Positions 10,052-18,861 of a stretch of 64,000 bases of DNA are shown one piece after another (position 1 is the first letter of the stretch; every line of letters begins with the position of its first letter). This DNA comes from an uncultured Clostridia bacterium (lineage in GTDB: Bacteria; Bacillota; Clostridia; TANB77; CAG-508): positions 1 through 64,000 of the forward strand of contig CAKMVZ010000003.1 of NCBI GenBank assembly GCA_928721915.1. Reading direction: 5' to 3'. A program made the position numbers and the translations under genes. The notes beneath the pieces were generated by a model, which worked only from the letters and a program-made list of their open reading frames with translations, did not search any database and was not told where the DNA came from.

Positions 10052-11257
10052 TTAGTTTTCTAAGAATTGTTTATTATTTTTGCACATTGAATATAACATT
10101 CTTAGAATTTTAGTTGAACAAGCAGTTAGGCTTTCATAATAATGTTTGCCTTCTGCTTTTTTGTTTTGGTAATAAATATATACTGGATGTTCTGGATAAT
10201 TTGAAGCACCTAATTTTACTACCATTTGACTGCAATTAAACAATATATATCTTGCATATTTGTTTCCTCTTTTTGATATTGCTCCTTTTACATTTATACT
10301 TTTTCCAGACTGTTTGATTGTTGGATCAAGTCCACAGAAAGCTATTACTTCTTTTGGACTATTAAATCTTGTTATATCTCCTAATTCTCCAAGTATTTCA
10401 GCTGTTAATATTTCTCCAATCCCATAAAATGAATTGATTATTTCATAATATTGAGATTGTTTTGCTGTTTCTATCATTTTACTTCTCAATTCATTTATAA
10501 TATTATTGTTATTTTGCACTATTTGAGCCATTTTTGAAAGATTATTTACATCGGAGTGTTCTTTATCAACTCCTGGATAAGAGTTAGCTGAAACTGTTTT
10601 TATTGTTGTGGCAAGTTTTTTATAAAAGTTTAAGTTTCTTCCATTTGTTTTGTATAAATTGTTATACAATGCATCAATTCTTTTTTCTTTTACTATTTCT
10701 GCGTGTGGAAATTCTTTAATAAAATTTAATGCTGTATCATCATAAATTCTTGTTGATTTAAAGATTTTCTCTAGTTCTGGAAAACATATATTTATCAATC
10801 TTTTGTATCTATTTTTACAACTTACATTGTTCTGTAACAAATAAAAATATTGTCTTGTCATTGCTTTTAAATTAGCATATAAGTCTTTTTTAGATAAATC
10901 GTGATATTTTACTTCGTTTACAAAAAACAACTTTGCTAACCTATAACAATCTTCTTTATCTGTTTTTGTTTTTCTAATAGTATCATAATTATTTTTTGTC
11001 GTTAAACTATTGATAACTAAAGTATTAAATCCATTTTCTTTAAAGTATCTTTCTACTGGTAAATGGTATGTACCTGTTGATTCCATAAATACTGTTAAGT
11101 TTTCTGGGTTAATTTCTTTAATTTCTGCTTTTACTTTTTCAAAATCTTCTAAATTGTGCTTTATCTCTTTTGTGTCAATAAGTATTTCTCCATCATTATT
11201 CATAAGCATTATCATACTCTTATTTTTAGCAACATCTACACTTAATACTGTTTTCAA
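10052..11257 (-). CDS. IS110-family DEDD recombinase/transposase
   Basis: 401 residues. The N-terminal DEDD RuvC-like domain has D8 (SVDVAKN), E60 (MESTGTYH) and the acidic pair in KTKTDKEDC near residues 98-102. A middle helical region follows. The C-terminal transposase-20 domain carries GIGEILTAEILGELGD and the serine motif KQSGKS, the proposed nucleophile region. No CGG codon is present in frame. The protein is identical in sequence to that of copy 2. Confidence 0.95.
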   Translation of the reverse strand: MKTVLSVDVAKNKSMIMLMNNDGEILIDTKEIKHNLEDFEKVKAEIKEINPENLTVFMESTGTYHLPVERYFKENGFNTLVINSLTTKNNYDTIRKTKTDKEDCYRLAKLFFVNEVKYHDLSKKDLYANLKAMTRQYFYLLQNNVSCKNRYKRLINICFPELEKIFKSTRIYDDTALNFIKEFPHAEIVKEKRIDALYNNLYKTNGRNLNFYKKLATTIKTVSANSYPGVDKEHSDVNNLSKMAQIVQNNNNIINELRSKMIETAKQSQYYEIINSFYGIGEILTAEILGELGDITRFNSPKEVIAFCGLDPTIKQSGKSINVKGAISKRGNKYARYILFNCSQMVVKLGASNYPEHPVYIYYQNKKAEGKHYYESLTACSTKILRMLYSMCKNNKQFLEN

Positions 11258-11509
11258 AATTATTCACCTACTTTCTTTTTGAACTTAAGTCTTTTACCTC
11301 TACTATTATTTCATCAGGCTTGTTATATAGAGTCGATGCCCTCACTATCTAAAACTAAATTAATAATAGGAATAAAAGCCGAACTGTCAATTTCTTAGAT
11401 TCAAAGACCTCTGTAATTTGATGTTCTAACTTAAATTCTAATGTAAATAATTTTACAACCAAAAAAATTAGATGTAAACTCTTTTATTTACATCTAACAG
11501 TATACCTGT
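11258..11509 (-). ncRNA. candidate bridge-RNA region of IS110 copy 1
   Basis: This 252-base non-coding end lies directly upstream of the transposase, where IS110-group elements are known to encode a structured guide (bridge) RNA. An 11-bp hairpin occurs at 11468-11497. Nine-base matches to the element ends are present: ACTATCTAA at about 11346 also occurs at the left end (9919), and CTGTAATTT at 11411-11419 also occurs across the right junction (from 11506). AT richness makes such matches weak evidence. Assignment is by position, not by a demonstrated fold. Confidence 0.45.
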
Positions 11510-11915
11510 AATTTTTCAAATACTTCATTTGAAAATTGTGCTTTTATAAGATGTGAATTTGAAAATTGTAAGATGACAGGGGATAATTTTATTAATAGTA
11601 GATTATATAATGTTACTTTTATAGAATCTAACTTGAATTATGTTAATTTTTCTTTAGCTAGTATTGAAAATTTAGTGTTTAAAAATACAATATTGAGAAA
11701 CAGTAATTTTCAGGAAAATAAAATAAAAAATATATTTTTAGATAAAGCAGATTTAACACAAGCACAATTTTTTAAGACAAGTTTAAGAGATATAGATTTA
11801 TCTAATAGCTTAATTGACGGAATTGCAATTTCGCTTGAAGATATAAAAGGAGCAACAATAAGTGAATTGCAAGCAGTAGATTTAATTTCTTTGATTGGAG
11901 TAAAAATAAAAGTTT

Positions 11916-12035
11916 AAATATTATAAATGGGCCTCATTTGACGAAATTGAAGAATTAGTTAAAAAAGGACAGTTTATGAAACATAGATGGGAATATGTAA
12001 GTGAATTTTTGAAAGAAGAATTTAAAAATAAATAA
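11916..12035 (+). pseudogene. C-terminal remnant of a Nudix-type protein
   Basis: The stretch encodes YYKWASFDEIEELVKKGQF and then a helix ending KEEFKNK. This resembles the C-terminal arm of Nudix hydrolases. No start codon or Nudix box is attached. It directly follows the pentapeptide-repeat stop. Confidence 0.4.
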
Positions 12036-12050
12036 TAAAAGGAGCTATTT

Positions 12051-12875
12051 ATGCAGAAATGTAATTTAATTATTTTTTCTGATATACATTATTTGGATGA
12101 AAGACCTGAAAAGTTAACATTTAGATTAAATAGAAAATTAACGCAATATTCAATTGAAATTTTGAATAAATTAATATCTAAAATAAATAGAAGCAAACCA
12201 GATTTAGCTATTTGTTTGGGTGATTTGATCGAAGATAAATTTAATCATGATATTGATATTGAAAATTATAAATATGTTTGGAATAAGCTAGGAGATATAC
12301 AAGTGCCATTTTATTCTGTAATAGGAAATCATGATTTACGTACAATGAATTCTAGAAAAGAATTAGAAGAGATAATGGGATATGAAAATGCAACTTTTTC
12401 GTTTGATTTAAATAAGTATCATTTTATTATATTATCGACAGATATTAGAGAAGATTTAGGTGGAGATGATGGAGGAGTATATAAGGCTCATTGTATTTCA
12501 GAAAAAGATATTAAATGGCTAAAAAATGATTTAGAAAACAATAAATTACCTTGTATAATTTTTACTCATTTTGGTTTAGCAGAAGACAAACAAATAGGAA
12601 ATTATTGGTTTGAGAAAGAACCGGAAAAAGGTTTACTTAATAATAGAAATAAAATAAAAAATTTGATAAAAAATGATAATAATGTAATAGCTATATTTAG
12701 TGGTCATCAACATTGGACAAAAAAATTAAATGAAGATGGAAAAGATTATTATGTGTTAGGTTCTTTAACAGAAAATATAGATATGAAAGGAATTCCAGAT
12801 GGTGTATATTTAGAAGTAGAGTTAAAAGAAAAAAATGTAAATATAGAAGTAAAGCACGTTAAATTAAAGATATAA
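12051..12875 (+). CDS. calcineurin-like metallophosphoesterase
   Basis: 274 residues with all metallophosphoesterase motifs: FSDIHY (motif I, residues 10-15), GDLIED (II), GNHD (III), FTHFG (IV) and GHQH (V). These bind two metal ions and hydrolyse phosphomono- or diesters. Similar to the cyclic-nucleotide phosphodiesterase-like branch, but the substrate is not inferable. Start ATG follows AAAGGAG. It runs ahead of two small genes with short spacers, possibly as an operon. Confidence 0.88.
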   Translation: MQKCNLIIFSDIHYLDERPEKLTFRLNRKLTQYSIEILNKLISKINRSKPDLAICLGDLIEDKFNHDIDIENYKYVWNKLGDIQVPFYSVIGNHDLRTMNSRKELEEIMGYENATFSFDLNKYHFIILSTDIREDLGGDDGGVYKAHCISEKDIKWLKNDLENNKLPCIIFTHFGLAEDKQIGNYWFEKEPEKGLLNNRNKIKNLIKNDNNVIAIFSGHQHWTKKLNEDGKDYYVLGSLTENIDMKGIPDGVYLEVELKEKNVNIEVKHVKLKI

Positions 12876-12912
12876 TATATATTTTTAAATACTAATAGGA
12901 GGGTAAAATAAT

Positions 12913-13323
12913 ATGAAAATATTAATTATTTGTAGTAAGGCTTTTTATGATAGAATTGAGCCTATAAAAGAAAAATTAGAAGAAATGGGACATGTAGTTG
13001 AATTACCGAATTCATACTATGATATAGACGCAGAAAAGAAGGCGTGGAGTTTAGGAAAAGAAGCACATAGTGAATTTAAATCAAGAATGTTTAAGATGAG
13101 TGAGGAAAGAATTTCTACTATGGATGCTGTTCTTACATTAAATTTCGATAAAAATGGAAAGAAGAACTATATAGGTGGAGCAACTTTTATTGAATTATAT
13201 GAAGCTTTTATGAAAAGTAAAAAAATTTACCTTTATAATGACATTCCAGAAGGGATGCTATATGATGAAATATCAGGATTTTCTCCGATAGTTATAAATG
13301 GGGATTTAAGTTTAGTAAAATAA
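12913..13323 (+). CDS. conserved small protein, nucleoside deoxyribosyltransferase-like fold possible
   Basis: 136 residues beginning MKILIICSKAFYDRIEPIKEKLEEMGH, a Rossmann-like beta-alpha opening. Later ISTMDAVLTLNF and YIGGATFIELYEAF resemble the acidic/AMxG-type core of nucleoside 2-deoxyribosyltransferase-like proteins of unknown function. No catalytic assignment is safe. Start ATG follows GGAGG. Spacing of 37 bases from the phosphoesterase and 21 to the next gene suggests co-transcription. Confidence 0.5.
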   Translation: MKILIICSKAFYDRIEPIKEKLEEMGHVVELPNSYYDIDAEKKAWSLGKEAHSEFKSRMFKMSEERISTMDAVLTLNFDKNGKKNYIGGATFIELYEAFMKSKKIYLYNDIPEGMLYDEISGFSPIVINGDLSLVK

Positions 13324-13344
13324 TATCTAAAAAGGAGATAAATA

Positions 13345-13788
13345 ATGATTTTTGAAAATGAATATTTAGACGATATTCGTAGGATTTGGAAAGAAAATAA
13401 TAGTGGTTATATTTCAGATGAAAGTAATGAAAAAGCTATAAATGATGATGGAATGAATCAATTTGTTTGGAGAGAAAATGGCAAGACAATGGCATATGCT
13501 ATTGTTTATGGTAGAAAAGATTTTTTAGAAAAAGAGTCTTTTCCAAATAAAGTAAAAAATATGTCAGATAATACTGCATATATATGGGAAATTGTTACTG
13601 ATAAAATGTATACAGGTAAAGGTATTGCAAATAAGCTAATGCAGTATATAATAAATAAATTTGAAAATTATGATTTATATAGCTGTATTGATTTAAGAAA
13701 TATACCGTCATTAAAATTACATGAAAAAATGGATTTGAAATTTTATATGAATTTAAAGGAAAAGATAATAATATGCACGCAATCTTAA
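13345..13788 (+). CDS. GNAT-family N-acetyltransferase
   Basis: 147 residues. The acetyl-CoA pyrophosphate loop is in VTDKMYTGKGIANKLMQYI (about residues 84-103, an R/Q-x-x-G-x-G/A type motif with Tyr-Thr), followed by a helix and SLKLHEKMDLKFYM typical of the C-terminal beta bulge. Acceptor substrate unknown. Start ATG follows AAGGAG. Confidence 0.78.
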   Translation: MIFENEYLDDIRRIWKENNSGYISDESNEKAINDDGMNQFVWRENGKTMAYAIVYGRKDFLEKESFPNKVKNMSDNTAYIWEIVTDKMYTGKGIANKLMQYIINKFENYDLYSCIDLRNIPSLKLHEKMDLKFYMNLKEKIIICTQS

Positions 13789-13848
13789 TAAGAAAACCAA
13801 AAAATTAAAAATAGTTAATAGTTATAGTTATTATGTAAATAAATTTAG

Positions 13849-13877
13849 TTGATTTTTCCTTTAAAATATTGTATAAT
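13849..13877 (+). promoter_or_regulatory. sigma-A type promoter upstream of the flotillin-like gene
   Basis: TTGATT at 13849 and TATAAT at 13872 are separated by 17 bases. This gives a leader of roughly 100 bases before the gene. Confidence 0.7.
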
Positions 13878-13984
13878 AATATCATTGGAGTTTTATTGCT
13901 AACTTCGAATGTATTATTATATTGGAGGTGATAAAAGAGTTAGTAATAAGTGGTTAAAAATAAAATGAAAAAGGAGAGGCTATT

Positions 13985-15748
13985 ATGCTTAGTAATTTGT
14001 TAGGAATTCTTATACCTGTAGGTATCGTCGTTGTTGTTATTATTGCAATTCTCATATTCTGTAAAGCAATCTATAAGGTTGCAGATGTTGACAAAGCCTT
14101 AATTATTACTGGTGGAAAAGAACCAGTAATTAAGGTATCAGGTGGAGCATTTGTTATTCCGATTTTTCGGAAAGCAAGCTACTTTGACCTGTGTATTTTA
14201 ACAGTATCAGCTGATGCTGATGAGATTAAAACATCAACTGCAGTTCCGGTAATTTGTGATTGGACAGCTCAAATTCGTCCGTGTATTACGAATCCAGAGA
14301 AGTTGCGGATTGCAATAACTTCTTTTAAAGAAAGAGGTCAGCAAGGAATTGTTGATGACGTTAGACTGACTCTTATGGGTACAGTTAGAGACGTTGTGGC
14401 ATCTATGACGCCAGAACAATTACTAAGAGATAAGGAGAATTTTAAGAGACAAATTCAGTCTGGCGTATCAGACGAGTTTGATAACATGGGATTAGAACTG
14501 GTATCCTTAAATATTCAGGATATTACAGATAATAATCGCTATTTTGACAATATTGCTGCTCTTGATGCTGCTGAAAAAAGAAAAGAAGCAGAAATCAAAA
14601 CAGCAGATGTTGAAAGAACTACTCGTCAAAAACAGGCTGAGTCTACTAGAGACGCAGAAATTGCTGAGGCAAATGCTAGGCAGGATTCTCAGATTGCATC
14701 TATGCAGGCTGAGCAGAGGCAGGCTGAGAAGCGAAAAGAAACTGACGTGAAAATTGCACAGTTTAAAATCGAAACTGATACGGCTGCTGCTAATGCGGAG
14801 ATTGCAAAAGAATTGCAGACTACTATTAGACAGAAGGAAGTAGAGGAAAAGAAAGGTGCAGTAGAAATTACACGTCAAGAGCAGGCTAATTTAGCAGCTC
14901 AGAAAGAACGTGAAGTTCTTATCACAAGAGCTGAATCTGAAAAAGAAACTCAGCGAATAGCTGCTGAAGCTCAGGCAAATGTTCAGTCAATCGAGGCAGA
15001 AGCTAAGATTAAAGTTGCTGAGCGCGAGGCAGACGCTGCTCGTAAAGAGGCTGAAGGTCAAGCGGACGTCGAAAAGACTAAGGCAGAAGCCAAAGTTAAA
15101 GTCGCTGAAAGTGATGCAGAAGCTGTTAAGAAATCAGCAGAAGCTGCGGCAATGAAGACTCGTGCAGAAGGTGAGGCTGAAGCAGATGCTGCTAAAGCAA
15201 AAGCTTTGGCGGAAGCTGCAGGTAAGAAGGAATCTCTTTTGGCAGATGCAGAAGGTCAAAAAGCTAAGCTGCTTGCTGAAGCTGAAGGTATTAAAGCTAA
15301 GGGTCTTGCAGAAGCTGAGGGCGAAAAGGCTAAACTTTTGGCTCAGGCAGAAGGTGAGCAGGCTCTTGCAGAAGCTAGAGCTTCTAATGAGAAGGTTAAC
15401 TTCGAAATTGAGAAACTTAAAATTCAGACCGAGGCACAGGTCAAGATTGCTACTGCAAACGCAGAGATCATGGCTAATGTTGGTCAGAATGCTGAATTTG
15501 TTAATATCGGAGGTGGAAACCTTCCGGCAAATACTGCTGGAACGGGAAATGTGCTGATTGATACTCTTAGTCAGCTTCCTGTTCTTATGAAAGTTCTTAA
15601 TGCTCAGAATGAAGCATTGAATGGAAGGCCTGTTACTGAAGAAGCAAAAGACATTTCCAAAGCAATTGGAGCTGGACTGGAAGCACTTGGAAAGAAAGAT
15701 GAATCAAATCCTACTTCTGTTCCTGAACCAATTTCTGAGGAAAAATAA
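13985..15748 (+). CDS. flotillin/SPFH-domain membrane scaffold protein, compositionally foreign
   Basis: 587 residues: N-terminal transmembrane helix (about 4-27), SPFH/band-7 domain (about 30-190), then a very long Ala/Glu/Lys/Arg coiled coil (about 195-480) with AEGEKAKLL and AEGQ repeats, and a Pro/Glu-rich tail. Flotillins are bacterial membrane microdomain scaffolds. Base and codon use are clearly richer in G+C than neighbours (many GCT/GCA/CAG/CGT codons), suggesting transfer. In-frame CGG at 14168 and 14306 is read as Arg with no shift: shifting at either would stop the protein early. Strong promoter upstream, terminator downstream, AAGGAGAG ribosome site. Confidence 0.88.
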   Translation: MLSNLLGILIPVGIVVVVIIAILIFCKAIYKVADVDKALIITGGKEPVIKVSGGAFVIPIFRKASYFDLCILTVSADADEIKTSTAVPVICDWTAQIRPCITNPEKLRIAITSFKERGQQGIVDDVRLTLMGTVRDVVASMTPEQLLRDKENFKRQIQSGVSDEFDNMGLELVSLNIQDITDNNRYFDNIAALDAAEKRKEAEIKTADVERTTRQKQAESTRDAEIAEANARQDSQIASMQAEQRQAEKRKETDVKIAQFKIETDTAAANAEIAKELQTTIRQKEVEEKKGAVEITRQEQANLAAQKEREVLITRAESEKETQRIAAEAQANVQSIEAEAKIKVAEREADAARKEAEGQADVEKTKAEAKVKVAESDAEAVKKSAEAAAMKTRAEGEAEADAAKAKALAEAAGKKESLLADAEGQKAKLLAEAEGIKAKGLAEAEGEKAKLLAQAEGEQALAEARASNEKVNFEIEKLKIQTEAQVKIATANAEIMANVGQNAEFVNIGGGNLPANTAGTGNVLIDTLSQLPVLMKVLNAQNEALNGRPVTEEAKDISKAIGAGLEALGKKDESNPTSVPEPISEEK

Positions 15749-15822
15749 AATTTAAGTAACTTGTTGTAATTAGTTATTTGATTTAGTTAATAAAACTCTT
15801 AAAACCACTTAAAACTAACACG

Positions 15823-15866
15823 CAAGCTATCTTTGATGACTTCATCTAAGGTGGCTTGTTTTTTTA
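15823..15866 (+). terminator. intrinsic terminator after the flotillin-like gene
   Basis: A long imperfect stem (CAAGC...GATG with CATC...GCTTG, about 15 pairs) ends in seven or more T. Confidence 0.85.
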
Positions 15867-15973
15867 TTTTTTATATGATAAAATTTAACTCGATTTTTTT
15901 TGAGGTTGGAAGAAAATATAATTTATAAATTATATTTAAAATTCATATAATAATATAATTGGAGGAAATATTT

Positions 15974-16471
15974 ATGAATATTAGGCTTGCCAAAAGTGAT
16001 GATTTAGAAAATATTATAGATATGTATAAAGAAGCTGTAGATGACTTATTAAATGTAAAAAATATAGATATTTTATGGGATGATGAATATCCGTTTTGTT
16101 ATATAAAAGATGATATTTTAGATGGTAGATTATATATAATGATAGTAGATGACAAAATTGTTGGAGGTTTTGTTATAGAAAATGAAGTTGATCCTGATTA
16201 TAAAAAATTAGAATGGACAAATAATGATAACTTTTTTTATATAAGTAGATTAGTAGTTAGACCCTCTGAGCAGGGAAAAGGATATGCAAATTTTATGCTA
16301 AAATTCATAGAAAGTTACGCAGTAAATAATGATTTTAGTTCTATAAGATTAGGAGTAGCTGATGTAAATAAATCTGCAATAAAACTATATGAAAAATTTA
16401 ATTTTAAAAAAGTAAATGGTTATATAGAATGGGATGGAAATATTTTTTGGGGATATGAAAGATTAATTTAA
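15974..16471 (+). CDS. GNAT-family N-acetyltransferase
   Basis: 165 residues. Motif A is in ISRLVVRPSEQGKGYANFMLKF (residues about 92-113; Q-G-K-G-Y acetyl-CoA loop), followed by SIRLGVADVNKSAIKLYEKFNFKK, a textbook GNAT C-terminal half. Start ATG 15974 is preferred because GGAGGA lies 9 bases before it; an in-frame ATG 15 bases upstream has no site. Substrate unknown. Confidence 0.88.
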   Translation: MNIRLAKSDDLENIIDMYKEAVDDLLNVKNIDILWDDEYPFCYIKDDILDGRLYIMIVDDKIVGGFVIENEVDPDYKKLEWTNNDNFFYISRLVVRPSEQGKGYANFMLKFIESYAVNNDFSSIRLGVADVNKSAIKLYEKFNFKKVNGYIEWDGNIFWGYERLI

Positions 16472-16505
16472 GTTAAATTATATAAAAATATTTTAAATAA
16501 AACAC

Positions 16506-16538
16506 TTGACTTGGAGCTTACTTTAAGTGATATATAAT
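16506..16538 (+). promoter_or_regulatory. MerR-type promoter/operator candidate before the DUF362 gene
   Basis: TTGACT at 16506 and a -10 (TATATA at 16531 or TATAAT at 16533) are 19-21 bases apart, longer than standard. The spacer contains an imperfect dyad, ACTTGGAG and CTTTAAGT, between -35 and -10. This geometry is typical of MerR-family activated promoters. No merR gene is in the window. Confidence 0.5.
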
Positions 16539-16603
16539 ATATATATTTTTTTAAGTTAGATTTTTAATTTGTTTTAAAATAAAAAGAAAGGATATGATTT
16601 ATT

Positions 16604-17485
16604 ATGGAAAAATCAAAAGTTTATTTTGTAAAGGAAATTAATTCAGAAAATTTAATTAAAATTTATGAAGCTTTAGGACAAAATTTAAAAGGAAATGTTG
16701 GTGTTAAATTATCAACAGGAGAAGCTGGCGGACATTATTTTTTAAATCCAAATTTAATTAAAGATTTAGTTCACAAAGTAAATGGAACAATTATAGAATG
16801 CAATACTGCTTATGAAGGAAAAAGAAATACAACTAAAGACCATTGGGAAACTATTAAAGACCATGGATTTATGGAAATTACAAAAGTTGATATTATGGAT
16901 GAAGAGGGAGATATGTCAATTCCTGTACAAAATGGTTTTCACTTAAAAGAAAACTATGTTGGAAATCATCTTAAAAATTATGATTCAATACTTGTATTAT
17001 CACATTTTAAAGGCCATGCAATGGGAGGCTTTGGAGGAGCACTTAAAAATATATCAATTGGTATTGGTTCATCAAGAGGAAAAGCTTGGATTCATACTGC
17101 AGGAAAGACCTTGGATCCTGTAGAACTTTGGAATAATTTACCTGAGCAAGATGATTTTTTAGAATCAATGGCTGATGCTTCAGAATCTGTTATTAATTAT
17201 ATGGGAAAAGAAAACATGGTTTATATAAATGTTGCAAATAATTTATCAGTTGATTGTGATTGTGATTCAAATCCACATGCACCAGAAATGGGTGATATAG
17301 GAATTTTTGCTTCACTTGACCCAGTAGCTTTAGACCAAGCATGCTATGATGCAGTTAAAAATTCTCCAGATGAAGGCAAAAAAGCTTTAATTGAAAGAAT
17401 GGATTCAAGACACGGAATTCATACGGTAGAAGCTGCAAGTAAATTAGGTATCGGAAATAGAGAATATGAAATAATTAATTTATAA
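16604..17485 (+). CDS. DUF362 family protein
   Basis: 293 residues of the DUF362 fold (VGVKLSTGEAGGHYFLNP, then ILVLSHFKGHAMGGFGGALKN and IGIFASLDPVALDQACYDAV). Family members are often linked to iron-sulfur proteins, but the C-terminal 4Fe-4S ferredoxin seen in longer members is absent here. A CDCD segment near residue 222 might bind metal. It precedes the nickel-cofactor genes larC-larB-larE, with its own terminator between. Function unknown. Confidence 0.8.
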   Translation: MEKSKVYFVKEINSENLIKIYEALGQNLKGNVGVKLSTGEAGGHYFLNPNLIKDLVHKVNGTIIECNTAYEGKRNTTKDHWETIKDHGFMEITKVDIMDEEGDMSIPVQNGFHLKENYVGNHLKNYDSILVLSHFKGHAMGGFGGALKNISIGIGSSRGKAWIHTAGKTLDPVELWNNLPEQDDFLESMADASESVINYMGKENMVYINVANNLSVDCDCDSNPHAPEMGDIGIFASLDPVALDQACYDAVKNSPDEGKKALIERMDSRHGIHTVEAASKLGIGNREYEIINL

Positions 17486-17491
17486 TTTATA

Positions 17492-17541
17492 AATAAAAGT
17501 GGTATAACTTTTTTGCTATGCCGCTTTTATTGTAATTTTTA
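17492..17541 (+). terminator. probable terminator after the DUF362 gene
   Basis: AATAAAAGTGG pairs with CCGCTTTTATT around an 18-base loop, followed by an interrupted T tract. Confidence 0.65.
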
Positions 17542-17615
17542 AAAGATACCATGGTTGGTGTAAAATAATATATAAAAAAATAAAATATAAAAATACAACA
17601 TAAGGAGAATAATTT

Positions 17616-18861
17616 ATGAAAACACTATATTTTGATTGCTCTAGCGGAATAAGTGGAAATATGACTCTTCGGAGCATTATTAGAAATTGTTGGAGATGAA
17701 AAATATTTTTTAGATGAATTAAATAAGTTAAATGTAGATGGATACAAAATCGAAATTTCTAAAAAAATGAAAAATGGTATTACAGGAACTTATGTTAATG
17801 TTATCTTAGATGAACATGCTCATCATCATGAACACAATATTGAAAAACATGAACATTCTAATTATGATGGAGAGCATAAGCGTCATCACGAAGGCGAACA
17901 TGAACATCATCACCATGAGCATAGAAATTTAAGTGATGTTAACAAGATTATTGATAATAGCAGTATAGATGAAAAAAGCAAATATTTAGCTAAAAGAATT
18001 TTTTTAAGAGTTGCCAAAGCTGAAAGCAAAGTTCATAATAAACCATTAGAAGAAGTACATTTTCATGAGGTAGGAGCAATAGATTCTATAGTAGATATCG
18101 TAGGCACTGCGATTTTAATAAATAAAATTAATCCAGATAAAATAATTTCAAGTATTGTAAATGATGGGTATGGGTTTATTGAATGTGCTCATGGTACAAT
18201 GTCAGTTCCAGTTCCTGCAACAAGTGAAATATTTGCAAATTCAAACGTAAAATTTAGACAAATAGATGTAGATACCGAACTTGTTACTCCAACAGGAGCA
18301 GCAATAATTTCAGAGCTTGCAACAGAATTTTGTGGATTGCCTGCAATGGTAACTAAAAAAATAGGATGGGGAATTGGTTCAAAAGATTTAAAAATACCAA
18401 ATGTATTAAAAATTTATTTAGGAGAAATGCAAGATAAAGATGAAAATTTTGTAGTTATGGAAACAAATGTTGATGATTGTTCTGGAGAAATCTTAGGATT
18501 TACACAAGAAAAACTATTCGAAGCTGGGGCATTAGATGTTTTTTATACACCAATTTTTATGAAGAAAAATAGACCAGCTTATAGATTGACAGTTGCTTGT
18601 AAAAAAGAGGATATGTTCAAATTACAAAATATAATGTTTAGAGAAACTACTACAATAGGAATAAGATATCGCTTTGAATCAAGAACAGAGCTTGGAAGAG
18701 AATTTATTGAGCTTGATACAAAATATGGAAAACTAAAAGCCAAAAAAGTCCAAAATGATGGAGAGACATATATTTATCCTGAATATGAAAGCATGAAAGC
18801 TTTGGCTGAAAAAAATAATATTCCATTAAAAGAATTATATAAATTAGAAGAGCTAAAATAA
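17616..18861 (+). CDS. larC: LarC, nickel insertion protein for the Ni-pincer cofactor, one CGG shift
   Basis: LarC is the CTP-dependent enzyme that inserts nickel into the pyridinium dithiocarboxylate nucleotide. The gene starts at ATG 17616 (after AAGGAGAA) with YFDCSSGISGNMTL, and codon 19 is an in-frame CGG (17670). Skipping its C gives GALLEIVGDEKYFLDEL and a full protein of about 414 residues; unshifted reading stops soon after. A histidine-rich segment (about residues 67-105, many HH and HEH) probably holds nickel. The conserved LEEVHFHEVGAIDSIVD and VETNVDDCSGEILG regions follow. In Lactobacillus the LarC1/LarC2 fusion is itself made by frameshifting, at a different position. It heads a larC-larB-larE operon. 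Confidence 0.93.

Larger units (their letters stand above)
9917..11509. mobile_element. IS110-family insertion sequence, copy 1
   Basis: Element of about 1593 bases with boundaries set by comparison with copy 2 at 19232-20824. Identity begins after an AAAT shared by both left flanks and ends at ACCTGT. There are no terminal inverted repeats and no target duplication is needed to rejoin the host gene, as expected for IS110. It has one transposase on the minus strand, a 135-base left end and a 252-base right end upstream of the transposase. The right end contains a near-terminal inverted repeat at 11468-11497 (11-bp stem, 8-base loop). Confidence 0.92.
9686..11917 (+). pseudogene. pentapeptide-repeat protein gene interrupted by IS110 copy 1
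   Basis: The left part (9686-9916, 77 codons) and the right part (11510-11917, 135 codons) join in frame once the element is removed: FVDIEFKN then NFSNTSFENCAF. The joined protein (about 212 residues) has tandem pentapeptides (F/L every fifth residue, as in FENCAFIRCEFENCKM) that form a right-handed quadrilateral beta helix; ligand and role unknown. Start ATG follows AAAGGAG. The left part now ends at a stop created a few bases into the element, so the gene is probably inactive. Confidence 0.82.

Noticed and set aside
11010..11282. 90-codon plus-strand frame inside the IS110 transposase (repeated at 20325-20597)
   Set aside because: Antisense shadow of the transposase N-terminus with no ribosome site; no independent support.
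14544..15557. Long alternative-frame open reading frames inside the flotillin-like gene
   Set aside because: They are shadows of the Ala/Glu/Lys coiled-coil codons, lack ribosome sites and have biased Leu/Arg composition.
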